The notes under the pieces: model-generated
What the model saw: only the letters and a program-made list of their open reading frames with translations
What the model was told of the DNA's origin: nothing
Database searches by the model: none
Part shown: positions 1 to 5,794 of the stretch, piece by piece
Numbering within the stretch: the stretch's first letter is position 1
Layout of the letters: each line of letters begins with the position of its first letter
Translations under genes and position numbers: made by a program
Source: Desulfobacteraceae bacterium
GTDB lineage: Bacteria; Desulfobacterota; Desulfobacteria; Desulfobacterales; SURF-15
Assembly (NCBI GenBank): GCA_003599475.1
Contig: QZKK01000073.1
Span: 1-19,644, forward strand
Reading direction: 5' to 3'
DNA length: 19,644 nt

Positions 1-81
1 ACCGCATGCGCCAAGCTGCCATAGAATCACATACTCGGAATCAAGAAGTATCAGGGCCAATGTAAAATGACCAAAGTAAAG
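1..81. other. Window edge, no gene assigned
   Basis: This stretch lies downstream of the stop codon of the retropepsin-like gene. On the minus strand the sequence beyond that stop stays open in the same frame to the window edge, but the translation does not resemble the C-terminal half of a retropepsin that I would recognise. I see no terminator hairpin. It may hold the decayed remainder of the protease gene. Confidence 0.3.
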
Positions 82-357
82 TTACGAAGTCAAATTAATC
101 TCATGCCCACAAATATTGATTTGGGAAAGAATAACCGTAGAATATTTCTGCGTTTGTAAGCCACTTTTTATGGTCACATCATTTTTAACTTTATCAAGGA
201 ATCCTGCATAATGAAGCGCCGCGTCAGAAAATTCCGTCATAGGAGCGCCTGTGTCCAAAATAGCATCAAATTCAAGATGTTTAGCACTGCCTATTATGAT
301 AAAAACGGGTAGATAAATATAGTGAGCTTTTATATTAAACGTGGTGATGTTCGGCAT
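82..357 (-). CDS. Retropepsin-like aspartyl protease, probably shortened
   Basis: A 91-residue protein with the aspartic-protease signature DTGAP at residues 35-39, preceded by the hydrophobic beta-strand LPVFIIIG and FDAIL, as in retroviral-type (clan AA) proteases. The catalytic Asp is residue 35; such enzymes work as homodimers, each chain giving one Asp. I chose the ATG at 355-357 because GGATGGAGAG lies just upstream; an earlier in-frame ATG at 390 would add 11 residues deep inside the previous gene and lacks that support. The gene overlaps the 80-residue gene upstream by 23 bases, so the two are probably translationally coupled. The protein stops shortly after the GHEI strand, before the second hydrophobic-glycine motif (such as IGLDFF) normally found in these proteases, so it may be truncated or frameshifted. 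The fold assignment is good; activity is doubtful and the role unknown. Confidence 0.7.
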   Translation of the reverse strand: MPNITTFNIKAHYIYLPVFIIIGSAKHLEFDAILDTGAPMTEFSDAALHYAGFLDKVKNDVTIKSGLQTQKYSTVILSQINICGHEINLTS

Positions 358-577
358 GAGCTCTCCATCCCCCAGGAAATGTACTTTCACCTGTATACTT
401 GAAAGCCGATGATTGATTCAATGCTGGTAAAGCAAATACTTCATCTTTTTCAGTAGAGTGTCGGGCTACAATACCTGAGACAAGATGTCCATTCTCATCT
501 AACTCATATTCAACTATAAGTAGCCATTCATTAGGGAACTGATTTTTCATTTCGTTCCAACTTATTTTTTTCCCCAT
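335..577 (-). CDS. Small protein of unknown function, partner of the protease gene
   Basis: An 80-residue protein beginning MGKKISWNEM and containing the phrase FPNEWLLIVEYEL, ending in an Arg/His-rich tail (GGWRAHAEHHHV). There is no signal peptide or membrane segment. AAAGGAGATTAGT precedes the ATG, an excellent ribosome binding site. From memory, small proteins opening with a similar W-x-x-[LM]-x-x-x-[FY]-P-x-[EQ]-WLL pattern often sit directly before retropepsin-like genes in cyanobacteria and other bacteria, which fits the overlap seen here; I cannot verify that by search. The function is unknown. The local DNA is AT-rich compared with the rest of the window, suggesting that the pair was acquired separately. 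Confidence 0.7.
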   Translation of the reverse strand: MGKKISWNEMKNQFPNEWLLIVEYELDENGHLVSGIVARHSTEKDEVFALPALNQSSAFKYTGESTFPGGWRAHAEHHHV

Positions 578-608
578 ACTAATCTCCTTTGTTTAGATGC
601 CATAACGA

Positions 609-719
609 TTAGGCAGAAAAATAATATTGTGATATTCTTTTTCTGCATATTCCCTCTGCCTCGTGTTTTCCGCAACTTATCAGAATAACAACATCTTCCA
701 ATGACCATTCATATAGTAT
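609..719 (-). pseudogene. C-terminal tail of a truncated gene
   Basis: Thirty-six codons in an open minus-strand frame ending in TAA at 609-611, reading roughly [11 protein letters not shown] then ISCGKHEAEG then RISQYYFSA. The residue mix looks protein-like, and the stop lies 32 bases before the ATG of the 80-residue gene, as expected for a neighbouring gene in the same direction. Above about 720 the frame stays open only because it runs antisense to an integrase remnant, so the real gene is cut at that junction. I do not recognise the family. It is probably the last part of a gene whose front was lost in a rearrangement. Confidence 0.4.
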
Positions 720-836
720 TTGGACATCCGCACAGTGCAGGAGCTGTTGGGGCATGCCGATGTTTCCACCACCATGATCTATACCCACGTCCTGAACAGG
801 CCCGGTCTTTCGGTGAAAAGCCCCGCGGATATCTGA
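717..836 (+). pseudogene. C-terminal remnant of an integron-type tyrosine recombinase (IntI-like)
   Basis: In-frame plus-strand codons from 717 to the TGA at 834-836 spell the end of a tyrosine recombinase: [17 protein letters not shown], then [11 protein letters not shown], then VKSPADI. This matches the well-known C-terminus of integron integrases ([21 protein letters not shown]), including the conserved His of the LGH motif and the nucleophilic Tyr of IYTH. Only about 39 codons remain: an in-frame TAG at 714-716 ends the frame upstream and AT-rich unrelated sequence follows. The N-terminal domain and the catalytic Arg and HxxR motifs are absent, so it cannot be active. No attI or attC site is recognisable nearby. 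The family call is strong; whether it came from an integron or a related phage-type element is less certain. Confidence 0.82.
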
Positions 837-1010
837 GATTTTTCGAAGGAAAAAGCTCCGGATGATCAGAAGGGAAAACGATGCGATTATGACACAGGCG
901 CGGCGCTGGCCGCCTGCCCGAAGTGCGAGGATTTTATCGTTCTCTGCGCCCATTACGATCCTTTCGACTGCCGGGTTGCCTTCGATTCGGATGATTCGGC
1001 TTGGGGGTGA
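837..1010 (+). other. Possible coding remnant with a Cys-rich segment
   Basis: Directly after the integrase stop, and in the same frame, the plus strand stays open for 57 codons to a TGA at 1008-1010. The translation includes ACPKCEDFIVLCAHYD and then DPFDCRVAFDSDDSAWG, with a CxxC pair, which looks more like protein than chance. There is no convincing start codon or ribosome binding site in this frame. It could be the tail of a gene that once followed the integrase, or a decayed cassette. I do not recognise the family, and low-complexity decay could also produce this. Confidence 0.25.
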
Positions 1011-1209
1011 TCTCCTCCTTCCTGGAACGATGACCCTGCTATAAAGGGTAAATATAAGAAAAGCAAGTGAATTCAGAGGACGGAGGACGGGATAGAGCCA
1101 GACGACAGATGGCAGATGGCGGATGGCAGCTTTAGAGCCAGAGGACGGGCTAGAGCCAGAGGACAGAGGACGGAAGTCGGAAGTCAGGGTAGAGCGAAAG
1201 AGCGAAATT

Positions 1210-1237
1210 CTCACGCAAAGACGCAAAGGCGCAAAGG
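1210..1237 (+). repeat. CGCAAAG array, copy 1
   Basis: CTCACGCAAAGACGCAAAGG followed by CGCAAAGG: CTCACGCAAAG plus two further CGCAAAG units about 8 bases apart. It is the same family as the copies near 1340, 8409, 9425 and 11621, but those last three read in this direction on the minus strand. Confidence 0.8.
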
Positions 1238-1339
1238 TAAAAAGAAAGAGCGGGAAGAGCCGGAAGTCAGATGACGGGGGAGAGCCAGAAGGTGAGAGGT
1301 TGAGAAGATTAGAAGGTTAGTGAAGTGCAAAGAGAAAAA

Positions 1340-1370
1340 GGCCTCACGCAAAGGCGCAAAGCCGCAAAGG
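1340..1370 (+). repeat. CGCAAAG array, copy 2
   Basis: GGCCTCACGCAAAGGCGC, then AAAGCCGCAAAGG. It lies 100 bases from copy 1 on the same strand, but without the companion ACACGAAAT block seen in the larger composite copies. Confidence 0.8.
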
Positions 1371-1538
1371 ATGGAAGAGACAGACAACAGAGAACCGGAT
1401 GACGGATGGCAGCCCAGCCGCTGGCCGCCCGGGGGCTTCTGGAGATTCCGGAGGAGTCGATTTCTGTAGCCCGTGAACAGGCGGAGAAGAGATCTGAAAA
1501 GCCCTTGTGTCCAGAGGCAGGTTGAAACGTTTATCGGT

Positions 1539-2147
1539 CTACTCTCGATACCGTCGAATCAAGTCATCTAAAAACCTTCTTTTTTTTTCGGGCCATTCCT
1601 CATCGATGATGGAAAACCAGACGGTGTCCCGGTTCCTGCCTCTGACAACCATATGCTTTCTAAATAGGCCCTCATAGGAAAATCCCATTCGCAGAGCGGA
1701 TCGTTTGCTCGCTTCATTCGTAGAATCGCATTTCCACTCGACTCTTCGATACGACAACCGTTCGAATAAGTATTGTAAGACGATGAAGGTCGCTTCGCTG
1801 TTTATCTCCGTTCGCTGCGCCGCTTTTCCATACCAGATGCTCCCGACTTCCGCCTTCCCGCTTGTCCGATCGATGTTGAGAACCGAATAGGTTCCGACAT
1901 ATTTCTTCAGCCGTTTGCTGTAAACGGAATACACCACGCGATCTGTGAGGCTTTCCTGGGTCGCGATCCATTGCCGGATCTCGTTTTCTTCATGGAAAGG
2001 CCCGAACATCAGGAATCGAAATATCGAATGATCCTCATTCTCCCTTGTCGCCATTTCGAAAAGATCATGGGTATGCTTCGCCGGATGGATCCGTTCAAGC
2101 GTCACAAATGACCCGTCCAGCGATTGTGCGTCCGGAAAATCCCACAT
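1539..2147 (-). CDS. GNAT-family N-acetyltransferase (RimJ/RimL-like)
   Basis: With the ATG at 2145-2147 this is a 202-residue protein. GNAT enzymes transfer an acetyl group from acetyl-CoA to an amino group. The sequence opens with a DGSFVTLERI strand, continues with the central region VGTYSVLNID and AEVGSIWYG (beta-4 and acetyl-CoA region), then SEATFIVLQYLFERL and RRVEWKCDSTNEASKRSA, and ends GFSYEGLFRKH followed by a DTVWFSIIDEEWP strand. That is the RimJ/RimL-type layout used for small amines or N-terminal amines. I preferred this start because GGTGGAGAAG lies 5-8 bases upstream; an in-frame ATG at 2240 would add 31 residues without a clear ribosome binding site. It is the last gene in the minus-strand series, separated from the M20 gene by 312 bases, so it may or may not be co-transcribed. 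In context it might acetylate an amine released by the hydrolases, but that is only inference. Confidence 0.85.
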   Translation of the reverse strand: MWDFPDAQSLDGSFVTLERIHPAKHTHDLFEMATRENEDHSIFRFLMFGPFHEENEIRQWIATQESLTDRVVYSVYSKRLKKYVGTYSVLNIDRTSGKAEVGSIWYGKAAQRTEINSEATFIVLQYLFERLSYRRVEWKCDSTNEASKRSALRMGFSYEGLFRKHMVVRGRNRDTVWFSIIDEEWPEKKRRFLDDLIRRYRE

Positions 2148-2459
2148 AAAAACTTCTCCACCGATCAAGGGTACCGTCCGATAAACCGTCCCGGTTCTTG
2201 TCGTCGGCTCGGCGGCGACGGAAGGAAAGTTGCAAACCATTTAAAGAACCGTTCCGACGATCGATCGGAGATCCAAACGGATCCACCGGATGAAAAACCG
2301 GTGGGCGGTTCTGACCGGAAGTGCATCGACCTCCAGTTCGTCGTCCTGAAACCGGGAGAGAGCGATCTGGGAGATGGAATGGAATTCTTGCTTTGCATGA
2401 GCTGTGGAACGGATCGTCAGGGTCCGGATAGACTCCTCCTTGAAACTTTACCGCTCCCG
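2148..2459. other. Gap between the M20 gene and the GNAT gene
   Basis: A 312-base gap. On the minus strand a frame is open for about 70 codons from about 2450 to a TAA at 2241-2243, preceded by AAGGAGGAG (2434-2442). It reads HAKQEFHSISQIALSRFQDD and ELEVDALPVRTAHRF, which is protein-like, but no ATG, GTG or TTG start follows the AAGGAGGAG at a usual distance. It could be a small gene with a rare start codon, or a remnant of the region upstream of the GNAT gene. I see no terminator hairpin. Confidence 0.3.
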
Positions 2460-3896
2460 TCAACCCTTCCAGCTCTCCAACTGCGCCCGGTATTTTTCCA
2501 TCAGCGCCGCGTTCCAGCCGAGCGGCGGTTCGGCGCCCTCCGGCAGGAAGGACCGGTAGGGGCGCTCTTTGATTAGCCCGGCAAACTCTTTCCGGATCTT
2601 TTTCAGTTCATCGGGCCGTGTCAAGAGATCGCAGGCGGTGAAGGCGGCGGCCTTGGCGCCGGCGGTGATCCCCTTGCGCGCCATGGAGGTGACCGAGCTT
2701 GCCGTGGTGGCCCAGTGGTGGGAATGGCAGCCCGGAACCCGGGTGGGAAAACGCAGCGTTGCCGTGGGGGCGACCAGCGTCACATCCCCCACGTCGCTCG
2801 ATCCGCCGTGAAGCGGTGTGTTATCCGCCGATTGGAGAGCGATCTCGTAGTTCATGCCGTTTCCCTTGAGCCCTGCATGCTTCTGCAGCGCCTGTGCGAA
2901 CCCGATCTCCTCTTTGGTGTATTTCGGCTTTCCCGCGGCTTTGATGTTTTCATGCATCAACTCGGAAAGCGCCCTGTTTCCGTACCGCTGGTGCACCGCC
3001 GCCAGCACTTTCACCTCATAGGTGGTCTGCGTCATCAGGGCGGCCCCCTTGGCGCAGTCCAGCACCCATTTGAAATGAGGCTCCAGGTTGTCGTCCAGGT
3101 CGCGGATGAAGTACCAGGTGCGGGCATAATCGGGTACGACGTTTGGGGCTTCGCCGCCTTCCAGGGTGACCCAATGCGTCCTCTGGGTGGTCGGAAGGTG
3201 CTCGCGGATCCGCTCCGTGGCCGCATGCAACAGCTCTACGGCATCGGTTGCACTTCTCCCTTCCCAGGGGCTTGCGCCCGAATGGGAGGTTTTTCCCCGG
3301 AAGGAGACGGTGAAGGAGTACATGCCGAGTCCTTCCATCCCGTGGCGCACACTGAACTTGTCGTGGGAATGGCAGTCGAGGACGACATCCACCCCCTTGA
3401 ACAGCCCGGCGCGGATCATATAGGGGCGGCTGACCAGCATCTCTTCGGCGGGCGAGCCGTAGTACTTCAGCGTGCCCGAGATTCCGTGCCGCTCCATGAT
3501 CGCCTTCAGGGAGACAACCGTCAGCGCCTGCATCGCCCCCATGGTGTTGTGGCCGCACCCGTGGCCCGGTGCACCGTTTACGATCGGGTCCTGCTCGGGG
3601 GTCCCGGGCTTCTGCGAGAGCATCGGCAGCGCATCGTATTCGGCCAGAAATCCGATCACCGGCTTTCCGGCGCCGTTTTTCCAGACGGCCGTAAAGGCAG
3701 TCGGCATGCCGGCGACTCCCCGTTTGACCGAAAAACCGGCTTCCTCCAGGGTGTCCGCCAGAAGCGCCGAAGATTTGAACTCCTCGTGCCCCAGTTCCGC
3801 ATACCCCCAGATGGAATCCGAGATCTCCCAAAAGCGCTTTTGCCTCGATTGGATCTCTTCTGCGATCGCTTTCTTTTCGGTCGATAATGACTTCAT
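2460..3896 (-). CDS. M20-family amidohydrolase, AbgB-like
   Basis: A 478-residue cytoplasmic metallohydrolase that cleaves an amide bond to free an amino acid or amine. AbgB, the p-aminobenzoyl-glutamate hydrolase subunit, is the nearest named relative and is about the same length. Metal-binding landmarks are GHGCGHN (Cys114, His116), PAEE (Glu151/152), CHSH (His176) and the C-terminal PGCHSHHW (390-395). The dimerisation domain shows GKTSHSGASPWEGRSA (201-216), and SSDVGDV (366-372) is typical of the AbgB branch. There is no signal peptide. The start is firm: AGGAAGG precedes the ATG, which overlaps the stop of the CocE gene as ATGA, a sign of translational coupling. AbgB normally works with AbgA and the AbgT transporter; neither is here, and a peptide ABC importer takes the transport role instead. 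The substrate may therefore be an N-acyl amino acid or aromatic amide rather than p-aminobenzoyl-glutamate. Confidence 0.92.
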   Translation of the reverse strand: MKSLSTEKKAIAEEIQSRQKRFWEISDSIWGYAELGHEEFKSSALLADTLEEAGFSVKRGVAGMPTAFTAVWKNGAGKPVIGFLAEYDALPMLSQKPGTPEQDPIVNGAPGHGCGHNTMGAMQALTVVSLKAIMERHGISGTLKYYGSPAEEMLVSRPYMIRAGLFKGVDVVLDCHSHDKFSVRHGMEGLGMYSFTVSFRGKTSHSGASPWEGRSATDAVELLHAATERIREHLPTTQRTHWVTLEGGEAPNVVPDYARTWYFIRDLDDNLEPHFKWVLDCAKGAALMTQTTYEVKVLAAVHQRYGNRALSELMHENIKAAGKPKYTKEEIGFAQALQKHAGLKGNGMNYEIALQSADNTPLHGGSSDVGDVTLVAPTATLRFPTRVPGCHSHHWATTASSVTSMARKGITAGAKAAAFTACDLLTRPDELKKIRKEFAGLIKERPYRSFLPEGAEPPLGWNAALMEKYRAQLESWKG

Positions 3897-5782
3897 CGAT
3901 TTTTCCTTCCTTTCTGCACTGGCTGCACCGGCTGCACCGGCAGTACGACATGGGACGGCCGCTCGGAATCATGATAGACCGCCTGATGGGCGACTTCGAA
4001 CCGGCTCTCCAGCCCCAAAGGGCCGCCGGTGTTTGGGTTGACATCGAATCGCGGCCAGTTGCTGCTGCTGATGTCGAGCCGGATGCGGTGGCCTTCTTTG
4101 AAGATATTGGAGGTCGGATAGAGATCGAAGATGAATTCATACGGGTTGCCGGGGGTCATCGGTTCCGGCTTGTCGTACCCGTTTCGATACCGGGCGCGGA
4201 TGATCGAATCGGTGATATTGATGGCAAGCCCCTGGGGGTGGTCATCGTTTGGCGGATAGACATCGATGAGCTTTGCCGTAAAATCGGTATCGACTGCAGA
4301 CGATGCGGCCCAGAGATGCATCTCAATCGGCCCGGTCACCTCCGTATCCGCTCCAAGCGGTGCGGTTTCGAAAGTCAAGATGTCCGCCCGGCAGTTGAGC
4401 GGAAGGCAATCGCTGCAGGCGAGCGAATCGGGGCGCCCGACCTGATCGAAGGCCCCCGGCTTCATGACCGAATCCGCCGCTGACACTCCGCCTCCGATCG
4501 TCGGCACCGGATCCTTCGGATCGAAGGTATACCGGCTGTGAGAAAGATCTTCCCGGGCCGGTTTGTCCGGGGAGAGGCCGCCTCCTGTCTGCAGGTAATA
4601 CGGGGTAAACCCGGTTCCGGGAAGCGGCCAGTCCGGATATTCTTTCCAGCAGCCGCCATGCCGGATGCGCCCGGGATATTCGGAAGCATCTCCGGGGGCT
4701 CCGGCGATTGTCCGCTTTCCGTCTCCTCCTCCCATGGTGAAGATCCGGACCGGCGCCCAGCCGGCCGCTTCGGACCGCATGCCCTTTAAAAAGCGGTCGA
4801 ACCAGGCAAGCTTCAGATCCTTATACTCGATCTGCGCCTCCAATCCGAAATCGACATCCCCCGCATAGGGGATCTCGTACTTGGCATGGGTCCATGGCCC
4901 CATCAGGAGATGCTGCGGGGAAGACTTCATCTTCCGCAAGGCGATATAGCTTTCGCAGGTATTCCGGGCATAGGAATCGTACCATCCGCCCAGATAGAGG
5001 CTCGGCACGTCCGCATGTTCTTCGTAGTATTCGGAGATCGCGTATCCCCGATGCATTTTCCAGTAGTCGTCGTAGTCTCCCCGGGTGAGGATATCGATTG
5101 CCCACTGTTCATAGGATGGAAGGCGCTTGAGAATCGTCGCTCCTTTTTTCAGCGGGAATCTTCGGACGATATCCGGCATGTTGTGGGTAAACTGCCTGAT
5201 GAGCTCTTTTCTCAGGTTCGCGTCGGCTGCCGCCTCCTTGCTGGTGATCGCCATCCGGAAGGTGTAGATGAGGAAGCGCTGCTCGAGAGCCCCGTTTTGG
5301 CGCATGGAGCTGTGATAGTAGTTGGAAGCGCCGACGGCAATCAGCATGGCGGAAAGATGCGGCGGGTTGAGGGTCGCGAGCGCCCCCTGGTCACTTCCGG
5401 CGTAGGAATCCCCCATGGTTCCCACCTTGCCGCTGCTCCAGGCCTGGGTCCCGAGCCACTCCACGGCATCGTACCCGTCGTTTGCCTCCCGGGCGAAGGG
5501 ATACCATTCGCCTTCGGAGCCGAAGCGGCCCCGGACGTCCTGGTATGCGCACACATACCCCCGCCGCGCGAAGTATTTGGCCTGCAGCACCTTGCCCGGC
5601 GTCGATTTGCCGTACGGGGTCCGCTCCAGGACCACCGGAAAGGGGCCGGCGGCCTTTTTTCCGCCCGCTGCCGGAAAATAGATGTCGGTCGCAAGTCGTA
5701 CGCCGTCCCGCATGGGAATCATGGTATCGGTTTCGATTGCAACCCCGTACTGCTGATGGGAGCCTTCGTAAGATTCTGTCAT
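3893..5782 (-). CDS. CocE/NonD-family (S15) serine hydrolase
   Basis: A 629-residue alpha/beta hydrolase of the X-Pro dipeptidyl-peptidase / cocaine esterase / alpha-amino-acid ester hydrolase family, which cleaves ester or amide bonds. The nucleophile is Ser126 in GTMGDSYAG, the acid Asp269 in GGWYDSYARN and the base His299 in MGPWTHAKY. The C-terminal jelly-roll domain begins near DILTFETAPLGADTEVTG and includes the expected SSSNWPRFDVN stretch. There is no signal peptide, so it is probably cytoplasmic, whereas many alpha-amino-acid ester hydrolases are secreted. The C-terminus has a short PVQPVQPVQ tail made by three 9-base repeats. The start ATG is preceded by GAGG; the gene lies 12 bases after the penicillin acylase gene and overlaps the M20 gene by four bases, so the three form one transcription and translation unit. 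The substrate is unknown: ester, short peptide or beta-lactam-type acyl compound. Confidence 0.92.
   Translation of the reverse strand: MTESYEGSHQQYGVAIETDTMIPMRDGVRLATDIYFPAAGGKKAAGPFPVVLERTPYGKSTPGKVLQAKYFARRGYVCAYQDVRGRFGSEGEWYPFAREANDGYDAVEWLGTQAWSSGKVGTMGDSYAGSDQGALATLNPPHLSAMLIAVGASNYYHSSMRQNGALEQRFLIYTFRMAITSKEAAADANLRKELIRQFTHNMPDIVRRFPLKKGATILKRLPSYEQWAIDILTRGDYDDYWKMHRGYAISEYYEEHADVPSLYLGGWYDSYARNTCESYIALRKMKSSPQHLLMGPWTHAKYEIPYAGDVDFGLEAQIEYKDLKLAWFDRFLKGMRSEAAGWAPVRIFTMGGGDGKRTIAGAPGDASEYPGRIRHGGCWKEYPDWPLPGTGFTPYYLQTGGGLSPDKPAREDLSHSRYTFDPKDPVPTIGGGVSAADSVMKPGAFDQVGRPDSLACSDCLPLNCRADILTFETAPLGADTEVTGPIEMHLWAASSAVDTDFTAKLIDVYPPNDDHPQGLAINITDSIIRARYRNGYDKPEPMTPGNPYEFIFDLYPTSNIFKEGHRIRLDISSSNWPRFDVNPNTGGPLGLESRFEVAHQAVYHDSERPSHVVLPVQPVQPVQKGRKNR
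3914..3940. repeat. Three 9-base tandem repeats in the CocE gene tail
   Basis: CTGCACTGG then two exact CTGCACCGG units on the plus strand. In the coding direction they give Pro-Val-Gln three times at the protein C-terminus. They also lie directly before the ribosome binding site of the M20 gene, so unit number would change both the tail length and the coupling distance. Confidence 0.9.
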
Positions 5783-5794
5783 GGGTTTCCTCGA

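Larger units (their letters stand above)
1011..1538. repeat. Gene-free, purine-rich degenerate repeats
   Basis: About 530 bases with no supported gene. From about 1075 to 1320 the plus strand is rich in short, imperfect repeats: AGAGCCAGA(C/G)GAC recurs near 1094, 1134 and 1153, with shorter AGAGCC forms near 1257 and 1279; GATGGCAGATGGCGGATGGCAG occurs near 1105-1130; and GGAAGTCGGAAGTCAGGG near 1171-1189. Two CGCAAAG arrays (listed separately) interrupt this. The final part, 1406-1525, contains a 39-codon plus-strand frame starting ATGGCAGCC and reading LLEIPEESISVAREQAEKR; it is too short and unsupported to call a gene. No terminator was seen. Confidence 0.6.

Noticed and set aside
595..625. 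An attC-like GCCTAATCGTTATGGC on the minus strand near the integrase remnant
   Set aside because: The two core-like halves are adjacent. The 57-141 base imperfect palindrome with inner boxes that defines attC is not there.
609..1226. A 205-codon minus-strand frame across the left region
   Set aside because: From about 720 upward it is antisense to the integrase remnant and then runs through purine-rich repeats. Only the last 36 codons look protein-like.
2715..3887. A 390-codon open frame on the plus strand
   Set aside because: It is antisense to the M20 gene, which carries all its metal ligands. The translation is His/Gly/Arg-rich and family-less.
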